From an uncultured Gammaproteobacteria bacterium (lineage in GTDB: Bacteria > Pseudomonadota > Gammaproteobacteria > Pseudomonadales > Ketobacteraceae), in contig CAJXZM010000003.1 of assembly GCA_913063125.1 (NCBI GenBank), forward strand, positions 1 to 64,000: a stretch of DNA of 64,000 nucleotides, in the 5' to 3' direction. Position 1 is the first letter of the stretch, and each line of letters opens with the position of its first letter. This document shows positions 7,397-16,677 of this stretch, piece by piece. The position numbers and the translations under genes are program-made. The notes under the pieces are model-generated. The model saw nothing but the letters and a program-made list of their open reading frames with translations. It did no database searches and was not told the origin of the DNA.

Positions 7397-10300
7397 ATGA
7401 TAAAGCACCTCCCCTACCTGTTGCTGATACCTATGATAATCATCAGCACCCAAACAACCCACGCGGCCAATGTCGACATATACGGAGAAGATACCTACTA
7501 CGGGCTAGGTCATCACCTGGATTATTACATCGACAAAAGTGGCCAGCGTAACATTGATGACATCGTTACCAACGGTCCTGATATACTCTGGCAAAAAAGC
7601 AAGACCGAAACACCCAGCTTTGGATTTGGAACCGACGTTTACTGGTGGAAGCTTAACATTCGATCTGCTCAACCCCGTTATGAAAATTGGTTGCTGGAAG
7701 TCGCTTACTCATTATTAGACGATGTAAACATCTACGTTTTTCAGGAAGAAGAACAAATACAATACGTACACCTTGGCGATAAAAAACCTTTCATGGAAAG
7801 AGAGATCAATCATAGAAACTTCCTATTACCCTTAAAATTACATCAAAATACAAATTACACCCTTTATATCCGCCTCCATACAACCAGTTCTATACAGCTA
7901 CCTCTAAGTCTGTGGGAACACACCTATTTCTGGGAACAGTCTGCAACAATTTCTTTATTACAAGCCTTATTTATGGGCGGCATGCTACTCATATCCCTAT
8001 ACAATTTAGCGTTATACTTCTTTTTACGAGAACGAGTGTACATCTACTATGTATTATTTGTCGTTGGTACGTTAGGAATGCAATCTGGACTCAACGGCAT
8101 GGCATATCAATACATATTCCCTGCGTCCCCTATGCTGCAAGACAAAATCATTAGTTTCTCGATTATATTTTTATGCCTATATGGAACACTTAGCACCAAA
8201 CATTTTTTGAAGTTAAAGGCCAATAAGAACCAGTTTCTTCACAAATTGGACTACATTATCATCTCCAGTATATTGTTATTCATTCCGTTTATTTTTTTAC
8301 CTTATAACGAAATTATCAGACCATTAATACTATGGTCAGTCCTATTGTTTCTCACTTGGTTTTACTATGGGTTGGCTGAACTCAGCAGGGGAAATAAAAC
8401 AGCAAAGCTATTTGTTCTTTCATGGGTAGCACTCTTACTGGGAGGCCTAATTCTCGCGCTGAACAAAGTAGGTGCAATCCCTATGAATATGTTCACTGAA
8501 AGCAGCTGGGAAATCGGCTCCATCATTCAAGCCACGCTGTTATCCATGGCCTTAGCATCGCGAATAAATGAAGAAAGAGAAGCAAAAACAGAAGCAATGC
8601 ATGAAGCCCTTACCGCCAACAAGGAAGCCGTAGATAACCTATTAAAATATCAGTCGCTATTTGAGAATGCAGTTGATGGGATATTTAAATGTTCCTCTGA
8701 CTTTCGCTTTATCAATATTAACCCTGCCTTAGCTAGAATGTTCAACTACACATCTGCCAACGACATGATGAATGACATACCCGACTTACACGCAGTGTTA
8801 CCACATAAGAAAGACGTCAGCGCGGAACTATTTGAAAAACTGGAAAAACATTCAAAAGTAGTTGCCTATGTGTTTGAACTACAAACAAAAGATAAAAACG
8901 TGATTTGGGGAAGCATTTCCATTAGAAAAATACCTTCCACAGTAGAAGGAGAGACATTCTATGAGGGATCAATAAGAAATATCACCGAAAGAAAAGAAAG
9001 AGAAAAAGCAGAAGAAGATAAAAAAGATGCTTACGCTGCAACACAAGCAAAAACTGACTTCTTAGCCAACATGAGTCATGAAATACGCACACCTTTAACT
9101 GCCATCATCGGTTTTGCTGAGTCAATCCGTGATGACGAAATCACCCAGGAGTCTCACGACAGTTTTATTGCCACTATCATTCGCAGTGGCCAACATTTAT
9201 TACACGTCATTAACGAAATACTCGATTTATCGAAGATAGAAGCCAACAAATTAGATGTAGAATCAATTCCCGTCGACCTGTTCAGCCTCGTTTATGAAGT
9301 GCAATCCGTCTTTGAAATGAAAGCACGGACACAAGGCCTGGCCTTTTTTATTCACTATGAGTTCCCTCTTCCTAGAACATTTTCCTCAGATATCACGCGA
9401 TTAAAACAGGTACTACTTAACCTTTGTAGCAATGCACTAAAATTCACCGACACAGGCTGCATTAACATTGAGGTTGTCTGTCACAAGGAGCAAGAAGAAA
9501 TTAGCTTTTGTGTCGTAGATTCAGGCATTGGAATGTCTCCAGAACAACAAATCAAAGTATTTAGCGCTTTCACTCAAGCTGACTCATCCACAACAAGAAC
9601 CCACGGTGGAACCGGATTAGGGTTAAGTATTGCAAAAAAATTGGCAAAATTGATGGGTGGTGACATATTACTAGAAAGCGAAGAAGGCATAGGAAGCCGG
9701 TTTACTGTCAATGTCTCAACGGGGAATTTAGACGATGTGCACTGGGTAACCAATGACATTGACGCGCGATTAACACAAGAAAAAAATGCAGATGACTCAA
9801 TTATTCCTATATTGGAGGGGAACATTTTATACGCTGAAGATAACGAAGATAATCAACGCCTAATTGGAATGCTTGCCAGGCAAACGGGTGCAGAGATCAC
9901 TATTGTGGAAAATGGAAAAGTCGCACTTTCAACGGCCTTAAAAGAAGAGTTTGATTTAATACTAATGGATATTCAAATGCCCGTAATGAATGGTGAAATG
10001 GCAACACGCCTACTTCGGGAAAGTGGTTTTAAAAAACCCATAGTAGCAATCACAGCCAACCTTATGGACCATGAAATCAAATCATACCTTGAAGCGGGGT
10101 GTAACGACTATTTGTCAAAACCGGTGCAACGACATCGTTTTTACGACGTGTTAAAACAATACTTATCGGTAATCTCTGAAGGTAAATCTAAACGAGGTCC
10201 AGCAATAGAAACAGCCTTACCTTCTGTATCAGGGACCATTTTATTGGCAGACGACAACCCAGATAACATCAACCTTTTCTCAATGCAATTAACCCAAACT

Positions 10301-10936
10301 GGCGCAACAGTAGATACCGCCACCAATGGTGAAGAAGCCGCAGAAAAAGCACTCATTAACGGGTACGACTTAATACTTATGGATATTCAAATGCCTAAAT
10401 TGAATGGCATTGAGGCGATTCAATTACTACGCAGTGCCGGATATAGCCGTGCCATATATGCCCTCACTGCCGAAGATGATAAAGTTAAAATTGACAGTTA
10501 CCTAAAAAATGGGTTTGACGGATATCTACCAAAACCTATGGATAAAGGACTATTACACAAGGCAATATCAACGTACTTAACTAAAGCAGAAAAACATTCT
10601 TCTCAACAAGCACATCAAAATAGTTTGCTAGATGACCCTAATTTCGCCCCTATTGTAAAAAAATTCCTATCTGGGCTTTATGATACGGTTAACAAAATGG
10701 AAGTCGCAAATTCCAACAATGATTGGGGACAATTACAAGACCTGGCTCATCAATTAAAAGGCTGCGGAGGCAGCTTTGGGTACCCAGAATTGAGCATTCA
10801 AGCCAAAGCTCTTGAAACGCTGTTAAAACAACATGCTTACGATAAGGTCCAACAAGAACTTTTCCAATTAAGGGATCATGCGGAAGCCCTATATGAAAGT
10901 CAACAAAGCGGTAAAGAAGATCAACGTCCCTTATAA
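7397..10936 (+). CDS. 7TMR-DISM hybrid sensor histidine kinase with two REC domains and HPt
   Basis: This is a complete inner-membrane phosphorelay in one protein of 1179 residues. In order: a signal peptide (1-23), a periplasmic DISM sensor domain (about 35-170), a seven-helix 7TMR-DISM membrane region (about 185-390), a PAS domain (about 415-535), HisKA with phospho-acceptor H561 (SHEIRTP), HATPase_c (about 665-780; DSGIGM and GGTGLGLS boxes), receiver 1 with D858, receiver 2 with D996, and an HPt domain with H1118 (HQLKGCGG). The DISM domain often senses carbohydrates or other small ligands, but the ligand here is unknown. A TATAAT sequence at 7327-7332 is a possible -10 element without a convincing -35. 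A CheY-like gene follows and is the likely phosphate acceptor. Confidence 0.93.
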   Translation: MIKHLPYLLLIPMIIISTQTTHAANVDIYGEDTYYGLGHHLDYYIDKSGQRNIDDIVTNGPDILWQKSKTETPSFGFGTDVYWWKLNIRSAQPRYENWLLEVAYSLLDDVNIYVFQEEEQIQYVHLGDKKPFMEREINHRNFLLPLKLHQNTNYTLYIRLHTTSSIQLPLSLWEHTYFWEQSATISLLQALFMGGMLLISLYNLALYFFLRERVYIYYVLFVVGTLGMQSGLNGMAYQYIFPASPMLQDKIISFSIIFLCLYGTLSTKHFLKLKANKNQFLHKLDYIIISSILLFIPFIFLPYNEIIRPLILWSVLLFLTWFYYGLAELSRGNKTAKLFVLSWVALLLGGLILALNKVGAIPMNMFTESSWEIGSIIQATLLSMALASRINEEREAKTEAMHEALTANKEAVDNLLKYQSLFENAVDGIFKCSSDFRFININPALARMFNYTSANDMMNDIPDLHAVLPHKKDVSAELFEKLEKHSKVVAYVFELQTKDKNVIWGSISIRKIPSTVEGETFYEGSIRNITERKEREKAEEDKKDAYAATQAKTDFLANMSHEIRTPLTAIIGFAESIRDDEITQESHDSFIATIIRSGQHLLHVINEILDLSKIEANKLDVESIPVDLFSLVYEVQSVFEMKARTQGLAFFIHYEFPLPRTFSSDITRLKQVLLNLCSNALKFTDTGCINIEVVCHKEQEEISFCVVDSGIGMSPEQQIKVFSAFTQADSSTTRTHGGTGLGLSIAKKLAKLMGGDILLESEEGIGSRFTVNVSTGNLDDVHWVTNDIDARLTQEKNADDSIIPILEGNILYAEDNEDNQRLIGMLARQTGAEITIVENGKVALSTALKEEFDLILMDIQMPVMNGEMATRLLRESGFKKPIVAITANLMDHEIKSYLEAGCNDYLSKPVQRHRFYDVLKQYLSVISEGKSKRGPAIETALPSVSGTILLADDNPDNINLFSMQLTQTGATVDTATNGEEAAEKALINGYDLILMDIQMPKLNGIEAIQLLRSAGYSRAIYALTAEDDKVKIDSYLKNGFDGYLPKPMDKGLLHKAISTYLTKAEKHSSQQAHQNSLLDDPNFAPIVKKFLSGLYDTVNKMEVANSNNDWGQLQDLAHQLKGCGGSFGYPELSIQAKALETLLKQHAYDKVQQELFQLRDHAEALYESQQSGKEDQRPL

Positions 10937-11086
10937 AAAGAAAGAAAAATCACAACAACATTAGACCTAACTATCGATGTGTCAATTGGAGAAAAACACC
11001 TTTTCCTCCTATAGTAATCTATAGTTAACTACCTGAAGCAGGCATCGAAAGGGCTCGCATTAAAACCTCCAGAGGAACCCAATATT

Positions 11087-11452
11087 ATGGCGCAAGCTCA
11101 AACAGCATTGATTGTTGATGATATGCCTGACATGCGTTCTTTGTTACATGCTACATTACTTAAACTCGGCCTCACCTCAGTAGCAGAGGCCGAAGACGGC
11201 GCGCAGGCGCTCGCCACATACCAACAAGCTAATATTGATATCGTATTTTTGGATATCAATATGCCTGGAGTCTCTGGGCTAGAGTTACTGGTAGAACTCA
11301 AGCGAATAGACCCTAAAGTCTACGTAGTGATGGTTAGCGGTGAAAGTTCGATAAGCAATGTCAGAACCTCAATAGGATTTGGAGCAAAAGGGTTTGTAGT
11401 GAAACCCTATAGTGTTGAAAAAATTGAAGAAGCACTTAAGCGATTTAGTTAA
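11087..11452 (+). CDS. Single-domain CheY-like response regulator
   Basis: This 121-residue protein is a receiver domain only, with no DNA-binding or enzymatic output. The acidic pair is at D11/D12 (VDDMPD), the phospho-acceptor is D56 (FLDINMPG), the conserved Ser is in VSGE, and the Lys is in VVKPYS. It starts 150 bp after the hybrid kinase on the same strand, preceded by a purine-rich AGAGGAA. The natural reading is that HPt residue H1118 of the kinase passes phosphate to D56. The regulator would then act by protein-protein contact, as CheY or Spo0F-type proteins do. The final target is not visible in the window. Confidence 0.9.
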   Translation: MAQAQTALIVDDMPDMRSLLHATLLKLGLTSVAEAEDGAQALATYQQANIDIVFLDINMPGVSGLELLVELKRIDPKVYVVMVSGESSISNVRTSIGFGAKGFVVKPYSVEKIEEALKRFS

Positions 11453-11496
11453 CCCCTCTTTGCCTGAAAAATGTGTAGCTCATCAACATACACTAG

Positions 11497-11541
11497 ACTT
11501 AATGCAGCTACACTTAATGTAGCTGCACTTAATGTACACGT
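11497..11541. repeat. 15-bp tandem repeat containing a perfect hairpin
   Basis: Nearly three copies of a 15-bp unit beginning ACTTAATG lie at 11497-11511, 11512-11526 and 11527-11541. The first two units combine into a perfect 8-bp inverted repeat, GCAGCTAC (11504-11511) with GTAGCTGC (11519-11526). No T run follows, so it is not a classical terminator. Confidence 0.55.
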
Positions 11542-11623
11542 TAAATGGAGGTACTATCCCTCCGTACAACGTATTCAAGCTACTTACTCATACTACAAAG
11601 TTATTACAGTTAGGCCCATTATA

Positions 11624-11890
11624 ATGATCAAATACTGCTTCAACCAATGTAAAACAACCGTACTGATATTACTATCCTTATTCTTAATCGCATGTGGCGG
11701 CGGTGGCGGCTCATCAGGGGGAAATTCAGATACCGTCACTATGATTATCGACACATCTTATACTCTCTCCGCAGGCGACACCGTATTACCTACAAATACC
11801 AGCGCAAGATTCGACATCAAAAAAAAGAGCAATGAAAATATCAGCACTGTCACATTGCTAACAGGCTCAGCGACTATCAAGCGCGGTTAA
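11624..11890 (+). CDS. Small Gly-rich lipoprotein upstream of metallopeptidase
   Basis: An open frame begins at 11471, but I place the start at the ATG at 11624. From there the protein has a basic start, a hydrophobic helix and the lipobox LIAC followed by a run of five glycines, a common linker in outer-membrane lipoproteins. The earlier part reads through tandem repeats and is not signal-like. The mature part is about 68 residues, Thr/Ser-rich, and I do not recognise its family. It ends 43 bp before the secreted metallopeptidase, so the two may be co-transcribed. Function unknown. Confidence 0.6.
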   Translation: MIKYCFNQCKTTVLILLSLFLIACGGGGGSSGGNSDTVTMIIDTSYTLSAGDTVLPTNTSARFDIKKKSNENISTVTLLTGSATIKRG

Positions 11891-11933
11891 TACGCTTACT
11901 ATTTCAAGGTATTCCTACTTAGGTGTTTCTACA

Positions 11934-14675
11934 ATGAAAAGACAGTTACTCCCACTACTCGTGCTCAGCACAATGTTCGGCACTATGATAGCAACACCAC
12001 ATCCAAGCGTTGCCGGCACTGCCCTTTGGTCTATTAATACCAATACTATTGCCAACAAGTCTAGCAACAACGTTGTGGCATCGTTGTCTTTAGATCAAGG
12101 CACATTAGATGCGCTACTTCAAAATACGCCAAAAGAAAATACTTCATCACAAGGCTACACTATCGAAATCCCGTTACCCTCCGGTGACCTGATCGCTCTC
12201 GAGCTCTTTGAATATTCGATGATGGAGCCTGAGCTTGCTGCACAATTCTCTTATATCAAAACCTATAAGGCGGTAGGAAAAAACGACAAATCCATTACGG
12301 GTCGCTTTGATATTACTCCAAAAGGGTTTAGTGGTATTGTTAGCACTCTCGGTGAGACCTATTATTTTGACCCCGTTCAAAGCGATATTACCCAACAACA
12401 TTACCAGTCTTACGCTCGTAGTGCTTATATTGAAGATAACAATAGCTCAACGTTTACTTGCGGCGTGAAACATGACTCAAGCCAGCCGAGTAAGTTGAGA
12501 GAGGCACCAGTAATCAGTGCTGCTAAAATTTCCGGAAGCAAATTACACACTTACCGGTTAGCGATGGCAGCGACCGGCGAATACACGGCGTTTCATGGCG
12601 GAACCGTTAACGCGGGCCAAGCAGCCATTGTCACTGCAATCAATCGAATCAATGAAATCTATGCCCGCGAGATTGCCGTTCAATTCACTTTAATCGCAAA
12701 TAACAGTTCATTGGTTTATACCAATGCGGGGACCGACCCTTACACCAATAACGATGAGCTTATGATGCTAAGTGAAAACCAAACAAACATCGATTCCACT
12801 ATTGGTTCTAACAATTATGACATTGGACACGTGTTTAGTAGCCAAAATGGAAGCTCTGGCCTTGCACAACTGCAAGCACTTTGCGGCCAACATAAAGCCG
12901 AGGGCCTCACAGGAACTAATACACCAAGTGGGGACGCCTTTTGGGTTGACTTTGTCGCTCATGAGATCGGGCACCAAATTGGAGCCAACCATACGTTTAA
13001 TGGCAGCCAGGTATCTTGTCAAGGCGACACCAGAAGCGCAACAGATGCCTATGAACCCGGTAGCGGTTCAACCATCATGGCGTACGCTGGCATATGTGGC
13101 AGTGATAACATTACCAACAATAGTGATGATTATTTCCATACCAACAGCCTTGAAGAAATAGCAACATTTACCAGTGGCGATGGTAGCTCTTGTGGTACCC
13201 ATATAGACCAATCAAACCAAATCCCAACAGCCAATGCAGGTAGCGATTTCACCATCCCTCAGCAAACCCCTTTTGAATTAACCGGAAGCGGAACTGACGG
13301 TGATAATGACACCTTAACGTACAATTGGGAACAACATGACCTTGGTGATACGTCAGCTCCAGGTATTGATAATGGTAACGGCCCCATTTTCCGATCATTC
13401 CCCCCTTCAACCAACCCAGTGAGGACATTACCGCTACTAAGCACGTTAATGAACAATTCATCCCCTCCCACAGGTTCAGTACTGCCCTCTACAAACCGGT
13501 CTCTCAACTTTAGACTAACCGTAAGAGATGGAAATGGTGCAGTGACATCCGATGATACTCAATTAACCGTCACAACAACTTCAGGCCCTTTTGCAGTCAC
13601 ATCACAGACAAGTAATACTAACTGGACAAGTAACACACAAGAAACTGTTACCTGGAATGTCGCCAGCACTACTAGCGCCCCTGTCAGCTGCGCCACTGTT
13701 GATATTCTATTTTCTACCAATAACGGCTTAACGTTTGATACAACCATTGTTGCAGGCACGGTCAATGACGGGTCGCAATCTGTCTCGGCTCCAAACTTGA
13801 CCACGTCAGAAGGCAGAATCAAGGTGAAGTGCTCGGACAACATATTCTTTAATATGAACAGTGGTGCAATTACCACTATCCCCGCCAACAATCCGCCCGT
13901 TGTAAATAACTTCAGTTTCTCCATAACAGGTGGTGAGTCCAACACCAGCGCATTTTCTGCCAATGATGCAGATAATGACACCCTTACCTTTAGCGTTGTC
14001 GCAGGGCCCAGCAAAGGAAGCCTTAGCATTAACGGTGGTAACTACACTTACACAGCAAGTGCCAATGTTTCCGGAAGTGACTCATTTGTAGTGAAAGCAA
14101 ATGACACAAAAGATGATTCCGCCAACGCAACAGCAACCGTTACCATTTTAGCAGCCTCAACCATTGTAAGCAGTGCCGACGGTGACAACTTTCAAGCTAC
14201 GGTAACCAGCTCATCCGCAGAAGTTATCGGTTGGCAAAGTGCGAAAGCTATCACAAGCCAAAGCCCTGACAATAACGGCTTTATCACCAATACGTTAACA
14301 TCTGATGATATAGCCATATCCTTTAGCGACAGCGAGAAAATCACAACGTCAATGTCAGCGACTAGCGGCACAGATAGTTGTATTGCTATTACCGTTAACG
14401 GGCTCGCTATTAACGTCGATAGCCTAACCGCAACCGACGAGCTTAGAACTGAAGTGATTAGCGATACCCGCATTCAACTGCAACGAACGAACGGGTGCGA
14501 TTTGCAAACCAATATCACCGACGGAAGCAATATAGCAAAAGAAGCAGTTACACAATTACCAACGCTCAGTGGTTCTATCGCAACACCGCTAAATGTTACC
14601 GTTACTGAGTCAGGCGGGGTTTTTACCGTTATGTATAACAACGTATCCCTACCTGAAACAGGACTACTATTTTAG
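11934..14675 (+). CDS. Secreted reprolysin-like zinc metallopeptidase
   Basis: This is a metzincin of the reprolysin-like (M12B-related) type found in bacteria. A signal peptide (about 1-28) precedes a propeptide-like region (about 30-190). The zinc site is H343-E-I-G-H347-x5-H353, with a Met-turn at M382 (STIMAYAG). Cysteines around the catalytic domain could form disulfides. Residues 435-560 look like a PKD/Ig-type domain with Asp/Asn-rich loops, and further beta-sandwich, cadherin-like segments follow (about 655-740). The protein is probably exported and degrades host or environmental protein. No PEP-CTERM or GlyGly-type sorting tail is seen. A strong terminator follows. It is preceded by a small lipoprotein gene. 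Confidence 0.88.
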   Translation: MKRQLLPLLVLSTMFGTMIATPHPSVAGTALWSINTNTIANKSSNNVVASLSLDQGTLDALLQNTPKENTSSQGYTIEIPLPSGDLIALELFEYSMMEPELAAQFSYIKTYKAVGKNDKSITGRFDITPKGFSGIVSTLGETYYFDPVQSDITQQHYQSYARSAYIEDNNSSTFTCGVKHDSSQPSKLREAPVISAAKISGSKLHTYRLAMAATGEYTAFHGGTVNAGQAAIVTAINRINEIYAREIAVQFTLIANNSSLVYTNAGTDPYTNNDELMMLSENQTNIDSTIGSNNYDIGHVFSSQNGSSGLAQLQALCGQHKAEGLTGTNTPSGDAFWVDFVAHEIGHQIGANHTFNGSQVSCQGDTRSATDAYEPGSGSTIMAYAGICGSDNITNNSDDYFHTNSLEEIATFTSGDGSSCGTHIDQSNQIPTANAGSDFTIPQQTPFELTGSGTDGDNDTLTYNWEQHDLGDTSAPGIDNGNGPIFRSFPPSTNPVRTLPLLSTLMNNSSPPTGSVLPSTNRSLNFRLTVRDGNGAVTSDDTQLTVTTTSGPFAVTSQTSNTNWTSNTQETVTWNVASTTSAPVSCATVDILFSTNNGLTFDTTIVAGTVNDGSQSVSAPNLTTSEGRIKVKCSDNIFFNMNSGAITTIPANNPPVVNNFSFSITGGESNTSAFSANDADNDTLTFSVVAGPSKGSLSINGGNYTYTASANVSGSDSFVVKANDTKDDSANATATVTILAASTIVSSADGDNFQATVTSSSAEVIGWQSAKAITSQSPDNNGFITNTLTSDDIAISFSDSEKITTSMSATSGTDSCIAITVNGLAINVDSLTATDELRTEVISDTRIQLQRTNGCDLQTNITDGSNIAKEAVTQLPTLSGSIATPLNVTVTESGGVFTVMYNNVSLPETGLLF

Positions 14676-14689
14676 AAGCAATCAATATA

Positions 14690-14742
14690 CAGCCACAAAA
14701 AAGCCCCTGAATTAACATCATTAAGGGGCTTTTTTGTGGCTG
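14690..14742. terminator. Strong bidirectional intrinsic terminator
   Basis: A 19-bp near-perfect stem (14690-14708 with 14724-14742) has A-rich and T-rich sides (AAAAAAGCCCCT/AGGGGCTTTTTT). It sits 14 bp after the metallopeptidase stop and before the convergent lipoprotein gene, so it can serve both strands. Confidence 0.9.
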
Positions 14743-14794
14743 CTAACTTATACGTTATAACTTAACTATAACAATGACAGTTACAATCCGGTAC

Positions 14795-15208
14795 TTATAA
14801 CTCGGCACTTAATAACTCTGCCATCTTCCCGTTGTACTGACGAACATACTTAAAAACCTCAGCAATACTATCTCGATCTTTCTGATCTTTCATTACATCA
14901 GTAACGTGGCGTAAGGTAACGCCATAACGCTCCCGAAGCACCGGCAATAAAGCCTCATCAACTCCTGGTACAGAAACCCCGCGAGTTTGTACACCCAACA
15001 ATTTCTTGTCGCCACGATTAAATGCATCAAGAGCATCTTGTTGAGGCACCGTTAAGGTAACCGCTACACTCGAAACAGGTAATGAAGTTTGCTCTTCCTT
15101 CACGCCATCACCACTGATAATGTCCTGATTTCCAGACTGACACCCTGCTACCGATACACAAAACATAATCGCTGTTGTTAGAAAAAGACTCGTTGACCGT
15201 TTTTTCAT
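14795..15208 (-). CDS. Lipoprotein of unknown function
   Basis: The N-terminus has two basic residues, a hydrophobic helix and the lipobox VAGC (cysteine at residue 23), so this is a predicted lipoprotein of 137 residues. A Ser/Thr/Glu linker leads to a predicted alpha-helical domain with charged residues (about 50-137). It contains VPQQDALDAFNRGDKKLLGVQ and VPGVDEALLPVLRERYGV. I do not recognise the family with confidence. It is transcribed alone and lies 50 bp downstream of the CoA-transferase gene on the same strand. The shared terminator at 14690-14742 lies beyond its stop. Confidence 0.7.
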   Translation of the reverse strand: MKKRSTSLFLTTAIMFCVSVAGCQSGNQDIISGDGVKEEQTSLPVSSVAVTLTVPQQDALDAFNRGDKKLLGVQTRGVSVPGVDEALLPVLRERYGVTLRHVTDVMKDQKDRDSIAEVFKYVRQYNGKMAELLSAEL

Positions 15209-15258
15209 AAACCCACCACGCTGTCACATTAACAAGACCTCTTATGCTAACGTGATTC

Positions 15259-16446
15259 CTACATAGCTGCACCCGCTTTTTTTATGCTTTCAATATCACT
15301 CTCGGAATAACCTGCTTTACGGAGAATCTCATCGGTGTGTTCACCCAATAATGCTCCGATACCATGGTATTCTGGCTGCGTTTCTGAAAAACGAATCGGC
15401 GACGCTATTTGACGCTGCGTCTCAACACTCCCTTCACGAACAGGCACATCTACCAACAACTCGCGAGCGATAATTTGGGGGTGCTCACAAGCCTCCTTAA
15501 AACTTAATACAGGTTCAGTACACGAGTCCAGATCAGCAAAAATTTCACTCCACTGTTGATACGTTTTCTTTTTCATTTCGCCGGCAATATCAGCCTTAAG
15601 TTTTTCTATTACGTCTGGCACTAACACCAACCCTCTACCAGACCACTCAGGGTGACCTAATGCTTGGCAAAATTGCGCAAAGAATTGAGGCTCTAAACCA
15701 CCCACAGAGAAATAACGCCCATCGCTCGTTTCATAACAGTCATAAAAAGAACCGCCGTTAAGCTGCGTTGCTTCTAATTCGGGCTGTATGCCTCCCACTA
15801 GCGCAGGGGGTGCAGTTAACGCATGCATGGCAAATGCAGCGTCCGTCATACTGATATCAATATATTGCCCGCCACCACCTTGCTGACGGTGAATAACGGC
15901 AGCCAAGATTCCCATCACACCATGACATGATCCACCAGCCACATCGGCAACCTGCACACCAATAGGAGCAGGGCCCGTCGATTTTCGGCCGTTATACCCC
16001 ATCACACCAGCAATGGACAAATAATTCATATCATGGCCTGCACGATTTTTGTACGGCCCCGTTTGACCATAACCGGTAATTGAGCAATAGATAATATCAG
16101 GGTTCACCGCCTTTAAAGCCTCATAACCTACTCCTAATCGATCCATCACACCTGGACGAAACTGTTCAACAACAATATCAAATTCTTTCACTAGAGACTT
16201 AACTACGTCCACAGCTTCTGGCTTTTTCAAATCCAGCGAGAGTGATTTTTTGGAACGATTAAGGTAACCATGAGCTGCCGAAACACCATGCTCAAGCGGA
16301 GGCATCATACGAACCATATCCGGGCGTGTTGGAGACTCAACACGAACCACCTCAGCCCCCATATCGGCCAACATCATGGTGCCAAATGGTCCTGGCAGCA
16401 AAGTAGAAAAATCTAACACTTTTAACGAAGTTAACGGTCCAGCCAT
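15259..16446 (-). CDS. CaiB/BaiF family CoA-transferase (alpha-methylacyl-CoA racemase-like)
   Basis: This is a family III CoA-transferase, which moves CoA between carboxylic acids or, in the racemase branch, inverts a 2-methylacyl-CoA. Family motifs include LDFSTLLPGPFGTMMLADMG at the N-terminus, NRSKKSLSLDLKK, the IVVEQFRPGVMDRLG segment, and the catalytic Asp region QYIDISMTDA near residue 185. The length of 395 is usual. It is divergent from an AraC-type gene, which is the most likely regulator, and repeats lie between them. The substrate cannot be read from the sequence; 2-methyl-branched acyl-CoA or a carnitine-type acid are both possible. Confidence 0.88.
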   Translation of the reverse strand: MAGPLTSLKVLDFSTLLPGPFGTMMLADMGAEVVRVESPTRPDMVRMMPPLEHGVSAAHGYLNRSKKSLSLDLKKPEAVDVVKSLVKEFDIVVEQFRPGVMDRLGVGYEALKAVNPDIIYCSITGYGQTGPYKNRAGHDMNYLSIAGVMGYNGRKSTGPAPIGVQVADVAGGSCHGVMGILAAVIHRQQGGGGQYIDISMTDAAFAMHALTAPPALVGGIQPELEATQLNGGSFYDCYETSDGRYFSVGGLEPQFFAQFCQALGHPEWSGRGLVLVPDVIEKLKADIAGEMKKKTYQQWSEIFADLDSCTEPVLSFKEACEHPQIIARELLVDVPVREGSVETQRQIASPIRFSETQPEYHGIGALLGEHTDEILRKAGYSESDIESIKKAGAAM

Positions 16447-16519
16447 GTTTAATCACTCCCCAATTTCGGTTTACAATGCGTAGTCAGCACTAATGAGTCA
16501 AGAGTAATCAAATATACCC

Positions 16520-16657
16520 CTAGTGGCCAATGACCAAACCGCTCATTCTTCGTGACCATTACTGGCAGAAGTAAAAACTAAGGTTACATCCATATCACAA
16601 TTAGAGCTCTATTTAGGTACTATCTAGATGCTACCTAGCCTCTATATTAGCCACTAG
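16520..16657. promoter_or_regulatory. Candidate operator repeats in divergent CoA-transferase/AraC region
   Basis: Two copies of TGACCA lie 22 bp apart (16531-16536 and 16553-16558), about two helical turns, as AraC-family half-sites often are. An 8-bp inverted pair CTAGTGGC (16520-16527) and GCCACTAG (16650-16657) sits near the two ends of the spacer. No footprint or consensus is known to me, so this is suggestive only. Confidence 0.3.
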
Positions 16658-16677
16658 ACTGGACTCACATCGAGCTT

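Noticed and set aside
11471-11623. N-terminal extension of the small lipoprotein frame
   Set aside because: This part reads through tandem repeats and precedes a good lipoprotein signal starting at 11624.
14640-14675. LPETG-like motif at the C-terminus of the metallopeptidase
   Set aside because: It looks like a sortase signal but has no following hydrophobic helix or basic tail, and the organism appears Gram-negative. It is most likely chance.
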